Assembly (NCBI RefSeq): GCF_958298935.1
Contig: NC_084932.1
Span: forward strand, 32,955,501-33,019,500
Source of the DNA: Phragmites australis
Lineage: Eukaryota > Streptophyta > Magnoliopsida > Poales > Poaceae
Reading direction: 5' to 3'
DNA: 64,000 nucleotides
Below the pieces are notes generated by a model. That model did not search any database, was not told where the DNA came from, and saw only the letters and a list, made by a program, of their open reading frames with translations. Each line of letters begins with the position of its first letter. The stretch's first letter is position 1. Positions 1 through 11,875 of the stretch are shown here, one piece after another. Both the position numbers and the translations under genes were made by a program.

Positions 1-572
1 ATCACTTCGCCCAGAGGAAATGATGACACCTTTCTCAGTCGTGGCATCTTGGAACTTGTGCCCCTTCCTTCCCGTTCGGGGTGTGTCGCGGCCGGCGAGT
101 GCATAAAAGGATCGGCATACAGAGAGAAGAAAACAAGGAAAGACAAGCCCAAGCAGTCGACCGTGCCACACTCAGACGAAAAAGACGAACCCCACAACGA
201 ACCAAGCCAACAGACGAAAACATTGCAAGCAAGCCTAAGCAGAGCTCCTGCTGAAGAACAAGGAGCCTCAAGCTCTTAGTTAGACACTATATTCTTGTAA
301 CCAGATATATCTCTGAGGGATCCCCCTCAGGATAAGTTATTGCATCCATACAGGAGTAGGGGTATTACGCCCCCGTGCGGCCCGAACCTGTCTAAACTCC
401 GGTGCATTTACTTCCCTTTGCACTAGGTCGATCATCCCCCACCACCGGCCGTTGCATTTACTTCCACTTCCATTTATTTCTCCGACGAACTTATTCAGGA
501 TCACCCCCCCCCGGCCGAATCTCTAAAAAGGGGTCTCTCGGGATCCCTGCGACAGGAGTTAATCCTCCGACA
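1..572 (+). mobile_element. 3' part of a Ty3/gypsy-type LTR, cut by the window start
   Basis: The stretch has the layout of a grass gypsy LTR. A TATA-like box (cataaaagg) lies near 102-110, followed by a purine-rich leader, C-rich blocks and a terminal segment that ends in tcctccgaca at 572. LTRs end in CA, and this kind of terminal sequence is common in grass gypsy LTRs. No PBS-like or coding sequence follows 572, so it is the outer end of a 3' LTR or a solo LTR. The left end lies outside the window, so the target duplication cannot be tested. Short open frames inside it are not genes. Confidence 0.6.
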
Positions 573-1696
573 GACGTCATAAATCTAATTTCCAGTATAA
601 AAACAATTCGGATTTTCTTTGATAATAAGTAAAATTTGCAGAAACACCCCTGGAACTTCAAACTGATTTAAATGAAAAAATATTCAACTATAAAGATGTA
701 GATATCATTGGGCGATACAATTTTCATAAAGATTATCTCCATCTAAGATCATATTAAAAAGATATGAATTTTTCATTGAATATCATCTGTGGAACATAGA
801 ACATATCTACACGCGGAATGTCGACAGGCCTCCAGACTCACTGCTCGTGTGCCGACAGGTCTCTAAAGCCACTTCCACATGGCCCTTGTCGGCACTCTAG
901 AAGCCGACAGATACTTATTTTTGGCGGATACTTATTCTTACAATTTTATGAATTCAGCTATTATTTTTATAATTTTTTAATAAAATAGTATTATTAAAAA
1001 AAATACCTCAGTCGGCATTGGGGCCTCCCCCACCTCCCTCGGGCGCAGCTCCTCTCTCTTAGTTGATCTGTTGGGAAATGCTAGTATGGCATGCATGCAT
1101 CAGCATCGCTCCCCTCCAATGCAATCGATGCAATGGATCGACCGGTGAATTAATAGCATGCGTGCCAGAGCCCAGAGGTAGGAGGCAAGCAGAAGCAGGT
1201 AATGGTCAAGCTGCTGCAACTACTCGGAATTGAATGGCAATGGCGATCGATGGTGATGACTAATGGCCTCCTGAGCCTGGGATGATGTTTATGTGGTTGA
1301 ATTGAATTGGGTTTATGGTGCAGTCGCTCAGGGTGGTGCATGGCTGCACGTGCCTCGCCAGGGCACTACAGCTCAGTACTCTCTACACCGCTACAGCACA
1401 AACAATAGTTTCTCTCCATTCCATTCGTGCTACCTGTCCTCGTTGCGGTGCAGCTGAAAGCAAGACTGCAGGAGCGGAAATTAAGCTGCTACTAGCTCGT
1501 AGCAACGCAAGCAATTAATTTCTCCAAATTAAGTTTACCATCCAAGGAATGAAGGAAACCTGCTCCTGGATTGAAAGGACTGTATGGTGAAGAATGGAGT
1601 AAAACTTCTCAAAAAGGTTGAAAGATAATTTTACTGCATTCAGTTTACAAAATCACTAGCTAAGTACCAGTACTAGAAATTTATATTTAGAAAGAT

Positions 1697-1748
<52 letters not shown>

Positions 1749-2651
1749 GGTTGCAACATTACTGGTGGGAGCGATGGGAGTGCAATTACGAACCACCTAC
1801 AAATTTCAGCACACCGTCTCCTTGCTATTTATCCCCTTGCTTCCCTTGTCTGTTTCTTATAGAATTCTCTTCTCTACGGATGCGAGTGCAGCTCGAACTA
1901 GTACAGATTACTATAGCATATTCGCTATGTTTCTTTTTATATGGCATATTACGATTTAAAAAGTCAAACTTTGTAAATTTTAATCAATAATTAATTAAAT
2001 TATGTGCATGCTTAAGTATACAATAAGTTGCATCGATATTGACTTTGTAGCAATTGAGAATATATTGTAAGAGAAAATCAATGGTCAAAATATATTTTTG
2101 AAGACTTTTTAAAATCTTAATATGCCATGTAAAAGTAAACAAATAGAGTACTATTTTTCTTCTCAACACATCGCAACACATGACTGCAAACTGGCCTTAG
2201 TGTCCGATGGCAAAGAAAGCAAAGCAAACAGACGTCGATTCGGTGGCATTATCATTTCTTGTTCTATTCCATCTACCCTCGCTGCTCCTTCAATACTACT
2301 ACTATGGCCTATGACCAGACTAAAAAATGCCACACTCCATAGGCATTTGGATAGTAGCTCGCAATTATAACAATTGACCCAAATAATTTTTATTTTCTAA
2401 TGAAAAATAGTTGAGCATTTGTGACCAGCCCAATAAAATTAGCCATCCAGACTGGTTTTGGCAGCCTTTTTTTTGGCCGAAAGGAACCTAGCTTATCCCT
2501 TGCCCTAGCCCGCAAATGCTCGGGTCCAGTGCTTCTCCTGTATTCATAGTTACTATGATAGTATGACGGGGCATGGCAACCCACTAGCTCTGTACCTTTC
2601 TATAGTCTACTGTGCATAGTGGGGCGGCCACGTACGAGCAAAAGGAACACC
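573..2651. other. AT-rich intergenic region with no recognisable gene
   Basis: I see no supported gene here. A cluster of GCCGACAG / GTCGGCA motifs in both orientations lies at roughly 820-1020, which resembles the subterminal motif clusters of DNA transposons, but I found no matching ends. The rest is AT-rich with short, unsupported open frames. Confidence 0.4.
1701..1746. repeat. (AT)n microsatellite
   Basis: An uninterrupted run of about 23 AT dinucleotides. Such tracts vary strongly in length between individuals and are prone to assembly error. Confidence 0.95.
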
Positions 2652-2656
2652 AAAAC

Positions 2657-2868
2657 TGTTAAAAACACCATGTGATCAATTATCAATAATCATGTCTATT
2701 GAAAAGAGGTGTCTTCCTAATAAACATGTCATTTTATTATATCCATTCAACTTGTATAAATATGTAAACACTCTATGAATCAATATAAGAGTTTCATTCT
2801 TTCTACTCTATTCTTTGAGTTCATTTGCTACTCTATTGTCTCTCTCAATTACTATCTACACTACAACA
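2657..2868 (+). repeat. 5' LTR of the copia element
   Basis: It begins TGTTAA and ends CTACAACA, and it aligns along its whole length to 10263-10478. It is 4 bp shorter near its start than the 3' copy. A PBS-like sequence with the TTATCAG core common in plant copia elements follows immediately (from 2869). Confidence 0.95.
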
Positions 2869-5147
2869 CGTTATCAGTCACTATGGCTCTCGTCGCTAAT
2901 CGGCCACTCCACCGAAGGAAACATGCTCTTCACTGAGTGATTGCAACTACAAGCACAGAGGCACGAAGGCCTCTCCCAAACGAAGCCTCAAAACGCCAGA
3001 GGCACAAAGACCTCTCCACAACAGGGCGCGAAGGCCTGAACAGAGAAGAAGAAGCACTACAGGGTCATCATCCTTTGTCTTCTTCCTCCACGGCGTCACA
3101 AACGCACCATCTTCATCGCTGAAGTCATCTTCTGCATCGCGTACCTCGCCGTCATCATGGGTCCGTGCCTCCAGCCGCCGCCGCTCCGCCTTTAGACCCC
3201 GCCTCCCTCGACGGCGAACACCGCAACAGAAGAACAGACCAACCGAAATCTCGGTAAGCATTACCATGGCATCTAGAATTTTGGATAGCGCACTTACCTC
3301 TGCCATTACCACCCGAATGACGGCAGCGTTAGCCGAGTCAATCTGGCATCTCCTGTCCTCATGTAAATCAGCTGGCAAGGCCGATTGGTACATAGATCCG
3401 CCGGCTACTCATAGCGCAGACCGCCTCTTCAAGGTGGCGGTGGCACTGCCGCACGGCCTCATGCCCTACAACCGGTGGGGCACGGCGCAATAAGCCCGGT
3501 GGACATGTGCAACCGCCCTCATGACGGCCGGCCGCACCGCCAACCGGAGGCTCCAACCAAGGCGACGCCTCTCCGCCCTTCGGCGGCGCTCAGCCGAAGG
3601 TGATGGCGGTGCCACTCCTCTTCTCAATCGGCGAAGCCCTCCTCTGAGCGGGGCCATTCACCTCCCCGCCGTGGCTCCTTAGCCCTTAGACCGAGATCTG
3701 CCAACCACAGCGATTTCCCGAGCCAGCGCACGCTCTCCGACGGCTGGCCCTCCGGCGGCCACAGGGCCCTAGGCGACGGTTGGCCATCGGTCGGCGCACG
3801 CCCCATTGCTCGCATCAGCCAAGCGGCAGGCAGCGACGTCCAGCCAGCCCGGCCACAGCGATCGTGCAGCGGTTACGTCCCTTCGGGGGCGCATGGCGCC
3901 CATCCGTGCCTAACCCCGGCCAGATTCGGCGGTAGCCAGCCCGAACAGCGGCAGCCCGCACCAGCCCAGCGGCAGGTAGCAGCGCCTGGCCACAGCGACC
4001 GGCTAGCCATGAAATGGCTGCCGCACCTAGCATGCCGAGCCGAAAACGGCGGAGGCACGGCGGCTCTGGGAAGTTGAGGGTGGGAAAACCTAACTGCCTA
4101 CCTCCAGCCCTTTTATTAGATGCAATCCACATGGGCCGAATGGGCTAAAAGGCCAACCAGGCCTCAGTCCATGTTGTTTCAGCCCATTCGACCGGCTGCC
4201 CGAGGCCTATGCTCATTTTGCAGAAAACCCCCTGGGTTTCTGGCATATTGCAAGATGGTCCAAACGAATAGTACTCTACGCCTAGTACTTTTCAGTTAAG
4301 GCCCTCGGTGTTTTCAGTAATTGCACATTGTGTTATTTACTGATATAAAATTATATTCCAGACCCTATTTTTCTGGAATATTGTGCATGTTCAATGTGTT
4401 TGCTTCATGCAAGTCCTATAACATGCAATTAAGTTTATAATTTTTGCAATTGAGATTCACTTTCTTGCAAGATTATACATTAATTCACCTTAATTAGGCC
4501 CAAAATGCTTTTATGCACGATAGTGCTTAATTCAAGCTGAATTAATATGCAAATTTTTAGGTGATTACCTCTTCCACTTGATATAACACAATGTTACAAA
4601 CCTTTGCATATTGGCCATACACTAGGTAGTACTCTAATACTACTGCGAGATCTACACTATATCTAACACATAGTGATTATCCTTAAAGTGGGTACCCAAT
4701 GTCAAATTTGGAACAAAGGTCTACACCTTTTCAGGTGATTACCTTAATTCATATCTCAGGTGATTACCTAAGTACTACTATGGGATCTACACTATGTTTA
4801 GCACACAGTGACTATCCTCAACGTGCGTACCCAATTTGAATATAAATTAAATAAAGGTCTACACCATTTTGGTGATTACCTTTAAAGTGTTAACACAAGA
4901 TTTACATAACACAAGGTAATAGGAACATAGGCATCTACTGACAAATATCAGATTATACCTCCTACTACTATGAGATATATACCACATCTGGTGATTATCT
5001 TCAACATGTTAGCTACATAATTTGATGTCTACACTATATAATTCAAGTTTCAACTTGACTTTACAAATTTTGCATTATTATTAAAACATTACCGTAATGA
5101 TTTTTAATTTACCTATTGTAAATTAATCAAATCTATGGTCAAAATTC
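2869..5147 (+). other. Copia leader region with a GC-rich block
   Basis: This is about 2.3 kb between the 5' LTR and the first gag codons. The first half (about 2950-4170) is strongly GC-rich and unlike the AT-rich remainder of the element. The second half (about 4250-5147) is AT-rich and holds repeated segments around the phrases 'ggtgattacct' and 'gatctacac' (about 4560-5030). No gag homology is visible. The open frames on the minus strand across the GC block look like composition artefacts. Confidence 0.55.
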
Positions 5148-6000
5148 ATGTACGATACAAAGATCGGCAAAGAGTTCGATGAACTCACACTCAATGGTGA
5201 CAATTATCCAACATGGACAATGGACGTCAAGATTAGTCTTGTGTCCCACGGAATAATAGCGGCACTACTACCTCCCCAAGAGGGAGAACCACCGCTACAA
5301 GATCATGTTATATATGGTGTATTATACATAAGGCATTATATCCATCTGGATCCCAAGTCTGAGTATCTGATGGAAAATCCGAGCACTTTGTGGCTAGCTC
5401 TTAAAAGCATATATGAACAACAGTCATTCTGCCGATGCAAGTCATGAATGAACACATGTCCGACTCCAAGATAAGTCCGTAGGAAATTACAATCATGTTG
5501 TTCATAAAATCTGCTCAAAATTACATTTTTGCAAAAAAAAGAACCTATAGATGCGGAAAAGATAGAGCCATTATGCTTCCCGCTGATAGAATCTTACAGT
5601 AACAATACGGTGCAAGATAATACCATATTTTATTCTGATTTAATATGTGTTACTTCAGGCCGAAAAGCATGATGAACTCCTTATGAGGAATCATCATTAG
5701 CGTCCAATCAACGCTCCTCCTTTACCTGAAATACATGCTAATGTTTGGAATAACAATAAGTTTGATGGCTCTATTAAATGTCATCTAAAGAACTTCAATG
5801 ATAAACACAAATGCAACAAAAAGCAGACGCCACGTGCACTGAATTAGGGTCAAGACATTTCCAAACTTGACAAATCTAATGTTTGTCGTAAATGCGGATG
5901 CTACAAGCATTCCACTGAGAAATGTTGCACCTTCAGACATTTAATTGATCTGTATTTACAATCTGTGGGATATAACTGATCGGCTCAAGGGAAAAAATTT
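5148..6000 (+). pseudogene. Copia gag remnant with CCHC zinc knuckle
   Basis: From 5148 an open frame of 99 codons carries the copia gag signature, with FDELTLNGDNYPTW near its start and later LWLALKSIYEQQ. After a frameshift near 5440 the gag continues in broken frames. At about 5880-5930 a zinc knuckle of the form C-x2-C-x4-H-x4-C (CRKCGCYKHSTEKC) is visible, which normally binds element RNA in the capsid particle. The ATG at 5148 may be internal, because the homology is already under way there. Confidence 0.85.
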
Positions 6001-6729
6001 GAAACACACTTCAATCTTCAAACTGACTCCACCAAGAATGCTAGTTGTTCACAACAAGTTTTACAAGAATCAAGTAACAATCAGACTCTTTTGCAACTAG
6101 AAAATCCCATGAGCACAGAAAATATGTTTGTCGAATTTGCTTCGAACAACATGTTTGGAGACCCTACTAGTCTCGCAATTCCTTAGATACCATGTTATTT
6201 ACGTCCCATTAAATGTTGCAATACAATGTTGTATCAACACTATAATACTACAATAAAATATATATGTACTCTATATATCTTAAAAGAATTTCATATCAAA
6301 TTCTTCAATTCTATATATAGAATTCTACGGAAGTCAATCCAATGGAGGAAATGTGTGTTGTGGATAGTTACACCACAGATTCTATACTTAGGGAAACCAA
6401 AATATTTCCAAACTCTTACTAAGAGATAATAAAATGTTTTGACAATCGCTGGACGCGATGTAGTGATTATTGGCTTTGGTCGTGCCATAATTACTATCCC
6501 TATAGATATACAAGTCATAATCGTTAATACTCTATAGTATCTCGATTCAACCTGTACCTTATAAGTTATAGAGATATCCGTCAGAATGGTTTCTATATCA
6601 AAACCCACGAGAAATTTCTCCTCTTAATCAACGGATATGGTAAACTTTCCTATATACCATCTGGATTGTAGTATGCATACATTAAATCCCGTACCACATA
6701 TTACGTACAAAATAATTTTTCTATCTTGA

Positions 6730-9648
6730 TTATATCAAAACTTGGCATGATTGCCTTGGTCACTCTACCTTAGAGATGATGAGAAAAATTATTAACAATT
6801 CTATTAGTCACAATATTCCCAAAATCTTTAGATTTATGTGTACCGTATGTGTCACAGGAAATTAATTTTAAGGCCCTCTTACCTTAAAATTCATAATGTG
6901 CCACCCAATTTCTTGAACGCATTCAAGAACATACATGTGGCTCTATTTCAGCAATTTTATGGACCATTTAGGTACTATACAATGCTGATTGATGTATTTA
7001 AAAAATAGTCTCATATGTGTCATTTATACATAAGGCACCACACTTATGACAAACTAATTGCTCAAATTATCAAAATTAGAGTAAATAATCCTAGACGCAG
7101 GATCAAATCCATTCATATGGATAATGCCGTTCCTTGACGTGCATACAATTATTGTCTGATTTTGGACACTCTGCATTAACTACCATATGTACATATCCAC
7201 AATGATCTAGCTGAAATCTCATCAAGAGAATCAAATCATTTTCCTGACCGATTAAAGAATTGTAATTGGCCAACATCTTGTTGGTGACATGCGGCTTTAC
7301 ACACCGCATCATTATACCAAATCCATCCAACTGCAATCATACGGCTCTCTCCATTGCAATTAATACGTGAAAATTTGGCCTCAGCCAAGTATTTTTCATC
7401 TATGAATCGGTTACGTTATGCACGTACCGATATCACCACAGTACAGCATACATCAAATGGCATTGGGGATCTATATAAGGTATAATTATCCGTCGATCAT
7501 ATAATACCTCAAGTTCCTCACATAGGACATATTCATTGCCTGTATGCTCATAACATTTTGAGGACAATTTCAGGCATTAGGGGGAGATTAATATCACAAA
7601 AAATACCAGGAAACATAAGAGAATGTCACACATGTTCACATTCAGTCCTCATATCCACGTATCTGAGATCTGAATTATTATTTAGACTATCTTGTATTTA
7701 CAACATATTGCAAATCATCTGCCAGATGCGTTTACTCGTCATAAAGGTGTCATCAAATCCTACATTCCTGCTAAGAATGTGCCAGAAAGAATGGAGGCAC
7801 CAAACAAAATCACTTAACTCACAAATCACAATAAGAGGGGGAGAAGTACGGTCACAAAGGATAAAGCTTCTTGCAAGCTACCGCGGAAACAGAGGAATCC
7901 CTCCTCCAAAACAGTAAATGCAAATCAACATCAAGTTGATAGACACCTTATGGATATTCACTATCCAAACACCTATGGATGTTCAATATCCAAATGCCCA
8001 GCACAAATATGTACAAAAATCCAGGCGCTGGGTCATGGAAACACCCTAACTTCATTGTTTTGGAAAATACACAGAGTTAAATGGGATAATATTTCCACAA
8101 ACTATATTGATTCCATAGAATCAATCAATACCAAAGACTAGAAATTATCGACAAATAATTTCTCCTTGAAAATTGCAGAAGATCTTCAATTGGATCCAAG
8201 CCAAAGTCTATGGCCATGGCAGGGTGCCTCAAGCACTCGGACTGGACCAAATAGAAGGAAGCAATTGAGGTAGAATTGTACTTGCTCACAAAAGAGAGGT
8301 ATTCATAAAAGTAATACCTACACCTCTAATGTCTTTCCTACGGAAGTAAAATGGATTTTTATTCTATAAGGTGGTGAAATAGCGAGGCTTATAGCACATG
8401 GGTTTACGCAGAGGTCTGGCATCAATTATGATGCTACATACCCCATGGTATGTGTGGAAATTATGTTCTCATATTCAATATCATTGACAGAACAAATGAA
8501 TTGGATAGATTCGGATATATAAGTTCCCAATGGACTTCGCATTCTGAATCTAAATATAAATCGCAATATATATTATGTACAGCTTAAAGTCACTCTATTA
8601 CTTCAAGCAGTTAAATTGATTGTGGTACAACTTACTAAATGAGTTCCTTCCACAGAAAGGTTACTCCAAACACAATGATTGCATATGTGTGTTCATAATA
8701 AAGTCTCAATTGGATTTTGTTTCATCTCCAAACTATACATGACAAAATATGTAATCATCTTAAAGATGGAATTTGAGATAAATAATTTGGGTAAAACCAA
8801 ATTTTGCTTAAGTCTGCAACTTGAGCATATTCCTTCAGGAATATTTATCCATCAGTCACTAATATCCAAATGATATTAGATAATCATATCTATCAAAATA
8901 CTTATGGTCATTCAATCCCTAAATATGAATCAAGATCCATTCATACATTGGATTGACAATGAAAAGATATTGAACCTAAAGTACTATATCTTAGTACCAT
9001 CAAAGCGCTCATGTATCTTGCAAAACGTAACATGCCTGATATTGCATTTGCAGATAACTTGCTAGCTTAAATAACACAGCTCTAACAACGCCATTAGACG
9101 GGAGTCAAAGAAGATATCAATATATATCTTTATGGCACCAAAGATCTAAGTTTTTCTATCAGAAAATTAAGTTATGACCATAGTGGGATATTCTGACACT
9201 GGCTATATAACTGATCCCCATAACATCAGATCACAGACTGATATCATGGTGATATAGCTATCTCACAGGAGTCATCAAACAGATTCCAGTGGCTACTTCC
9301 ACCTATCATTCTGAAACATCACATACATGTTTATGTCTTCGCAGAATGATCAACTACATAAAAAAGTCATGTGGTATTGGTTCCATTGAATTACTAACTA
9401 TTATCTATGAAGATAATGTTGCATGTATTTCTCAAATGCAAACATGTTACATAAAGAGCAGTATCACCAAACATATTGCTCCTAAATTATTTTATCCTCA
9501 TAATGGGAAGATAGAAATCTTGAAAACTAAATCATGTGATAATCTCACTGATTTATTTTTTAAGTTCTTACCAACTTCCACATTCCAAAATGTATTCATG
9601 GAATTGGTATGCGCAACTTCGAGATTTGCAAGGTTCCGGGGGAGTTGA
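6730..9648 (+). pseudogene. Copia pol remnant: integrase, reverse transcriptase, RNase H
   Basis: Fragments appear in copia order. Near 6737 is a GAG-pre-integrase motif (TWHDCLGHSTLEMMRKII), followed near 6840 by a Cys pair, and near 6980-7130 by decayed integrase core around IKSIHMDNA. Reverse transcriptase remnants lie near 8380-9060, including the LGKTKFCLSLQLEHIPSGIF segment. RNase H and the C-terminal tail are best kept in an open frame at 9289-9648. Stops and frameshifts separate every block, so no enzyme can be made. The catalytic RT motif (xxDD) is not readable in a continuous frame. Confidence 0.85.
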
Positions 9649-10251
9649 TATCTGAATGATAACCTGTTCATATTATATTGCACTCTTTTCCTTTATGAGT
9701 TTTTCCTATACGGTTTCTCATATAAGATTTTTAATGAGGCAATATCTACATAAGATTATATATCATATCTCTTATTTTTCCTTTCGGGATTTTTAAAAGA
9801 GATATCAAAGACATATCTATTGTTCTCTAAACTCGCTTATGAGTTTTTCCTTTTAAAGGTTTTCTCATATGAGTTTACAAAGAGACAATAATCAATATAT
9901 GCTGTATCATTTTCTCCTTATTTTCCCACTGAGTTTTAAAGGACTTTTAACAGCATATCACTAATATTCCTCCTATTTTTTTAAGTGGTTTTCGGAGGTT
10001 TTTAATATGATCCATAGATCATAATTATTGTTATCTAAGCTCACCAAAATGAGTTTTTTCTATCAAGATTTCTCATATGAGCTTACAATGAGACAATGAC
10101 CAATATGTGCCATATCATTTTCTCCTTATATTTTTTCATTGGCTTTTAAAGGAGTTTTAATAGCATATCAAAATACTATTTTCTCATCATATTTTTCCCA
10201 CAGGGTTTTTAGAGGAGTTTCCAACAAGAAGTTAACAACTAGAATAATTGA

Positions 10252-10262
10252 TCAAGGGGGAG
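10252..10262 (+). other. Polypurine tract of the copia element
   Basis: The sequence tcaagggggag lies directly before the TGTTAAG start of the 3' LTR. A purine tract in this position primes plus-strand synthesis in LTR elements. Confidence 0.85.
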
Positions 10263-10478
10263 TGTTAAGAATAAACACCATGTGATTAATTACCAATAAT
10301 CATGTCTGTTGGGAAGAGGTGTCTTCCCAATAGACATATCCTTTCATTATATTCATTCAACTTGTATAAATATGTAAACACTCTATGAATCAATACAAGA
10401 GTTTCATTCTTTCTACTATATTTTTTGAGTTCATTTGCTACTCTATTGTCTCTCTCAATTACTATCTACACTACAACA
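10263..10478 (+). repeat. 3' LTR of the copia element
   Basis: Begins TGTTAAG and ends CTACAACA, and is followed at once by AAAAC, the same five bases that precede the 5' LTR. By eye it differs from the 5' LTR at 14 aligned positions and carries 4 extra bases near its start. Confidence 0.95.
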
Positions 10479-10483
10479 AAAAC

Positions 10484-11011
10484 AACAGCAGGGAGGAGGA
10501 AAGAAAAAGAAAAGGGGTTAGCCTAGCTCATCCGCTAGCCCACTAGTGCTCCTCCCGTAGATATCCCCTCCCAGGTTTGTCTCCCCATCTGTTCTCTTCG
10601 TTGCACCATCAGCCCCCACTTCTCTCTCTCGCACCCCTGCCCCTTACTATGCTACCCCCTCAGATCGACCAAGACGTTGATGTCCCCTTCTGGGTCGGCT
10701 TCCATATCTGTTGACTCAAAGTGCTATACCGGTCATGTACGGGCAGCGAAGCCACGGTGGAAGATCGAGTAGCCCCCACGACTGTGAGAGTTGTGGATCC
10801 AGCAAGGGCCATTTAGATCTGGAGCTACCAAGCACTTAGACACCGAATCTGACCATCGCAAGCTCGTGGAGGTCCAACGTGCCCGCCACACCGCTTTTGG
10901 TCACCACAGGACGCCTTAGCGGCACCACATGGATGTTACACTGCTATAGCGGACGCCATACACGCTCGTGTCGTGGCGAGCCTTGAATTTCCGCCATGGC
11001 GATATTGACTA
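10484..11011. other. Intergenic sequence, no gene recognised
   Basis: Moderately GC-rich sequence between the copia insertion and a MITE. I see no supported coding region. It continues the flank interrupted at 2656 by the copia element. Confidence 0.4.
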
Positions 11012-11264
11012 CTTCCTTCGGTTCGAAATAAGTGTCGTTTTGGGTATCAATATGATCTTTGAAATACAAATTTGAGTATTACTTTTTGTTGTAATATATT
11101 GATAAAACATAACAAAAATATACTATTATAAAAATACTTTTCGAGATATATCTACCCGTGTTATTTTTCAAGTATCCAAACTCAATACATAAAAAATAAT
11201 TTACAGCTAAAATTTTAAATAGCGGACTGCATGCACACAAACGACACTTATTTTAGACTAGAAG
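11012..11264. mobile_element. Stowaway-like MITE
   Basis: The ends form imperfect terminal inverted repeats. The left end reads CTTCCTTCGGTTCGAAATAA and continues AGTGTCG; the right end reads CGACACTTATTTT and closes with CTAGAAG. Both sides are flanked by the dinucleotide TA (11010-11011, 11265-11266), the Stowaway target site. The size (about 253 bp), AT-rich core and the AAATAAGTGTCG end motif fit the Stowaway family of Tc1/mariner-derived MITEs, common near grass genes. There is no coding capacity. Confidence 0.75.
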
Positions 11265-11271
11265 TAGTATT

Positions 11272-11425
11272 TATTTAAAATATATTTATAAAATATAGTA
11301 AAAATATATTATTACGAAAGTATTTTTTAAGACAAATTTACTCATATTATTTTTAAACATCTAAGCTCAATATATAAAAAATAATTTATAACTAAAATGT
11401 AGAACGATTGACCGCACCCAACCAA
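11272..11425. repeat. Second, diverged copy of the MITE interior
   Basis: This stretch repeats the order of internal MITE segments: an AT-rich 'ataaaa(c/t)atag..aaaatatattatta' block, a 'tattttt..a.gt/catctaagctcaatatataaaaaataattta' block and a 'gactgca/gaccgca' block. It lacks a recognisable left terminal repeat. It looks like a partial duplication or a second truncated MITE of the same family. Confidence 0.5.
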
Positions 11426-11554
11426 AACTTATGACTGATTAAATTGTTCTAACGAAGGGGCCACCGGCAAGGCTATGACGTCTAGTAGTACTATGTGGGT
11501 TGTCCTTGTTCTTTGGTGTAGAGTTATTACGCCGTTGGCTGAGTGTGGCAGGGG

Positions 11555-11875
11555 AATAAATACGTGGGCGAGACAACCAACTCCTCTGCACTGCACCAGT
11601 GGTTGCTTGTTTGTTTCTTAGGAGGCGAGGCTGCATCTGCACACATCACTAGTGGAGTAGTGGTAGCCAGTACGCACCTCCAGGCTCCAGCTACTTCTTC
11701 ATCAACAACCTATCAGCAACTTGTGCGTACTCCAGTAGATCCAAGAGAGTAGCTAGCTACAGAGATCAGGGAGGGGATCGGGGTGGGTCAGTGTAGGCGC
11801 TCCGCAGAGGAGGAGGAGGAGGAGGAGGAAGAAGACGACGACCGGGGAGGATCAAGCTCCGGTCGTGGTTGGAGG
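11555..11875 (+). promoter_or_regulatory. Likely core promoter and 5' UTR of the esterase gene
   Basis: An AATAAATA element at 11555-11562 could serve as a TATA box. The region then runs without an in-frame ATG to the chosen start at 11876 and holds a GAG/AGG-type trinucleotide run at about 11806-11829. The upstream in-frame codons (from a GTG at 11783) encode a poly-Glu stretch not expected in this esterase family, so I treat them as 5' UTR. The transcription start is not determined. Confidence 0.35.

Larger units (their letters stand above)
2657..10478 (+). mobile_element. Ty1/copia LTR retrotransposon, structurally complete, coding region decayed
   Basis: The element has two direct LTRs (2657-2868 and 10263-10478), a PBS-like site just after the first, a purine tract just before the second, and a perfect 5-bp target duplication AAAAC (2652-2656 and 10479-10483). 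Inside, the order is gag, zinc knuckle, integrase, reverse transcriptase, RNase H. Integrase before RT is the Ty1/copia order. Many stops and frameshifts break every domain, so it cannot move by itself. By hand alignment the LTRs differ by 14 substitutions over about 212 sites plus one 4-bp indel, which suggests insertion a few million years ago under usual grass rates. Confidence 0.95.

Noticed and set aside
2947..3393. 148-codon minus-strand frame in the copia leader
   Set aside because: Arg-rich low-complexity product in a GC-rich block, opposite to the element's transcription; composition artefact.
11783..11875. N-terminal extension of the esterase starting at a GTG
   Set aside because: GTG is not a normal plant start, the extension is poly-Glu from a GAG repeat, and the ATG at 11876 gives the usual family N-terminus.
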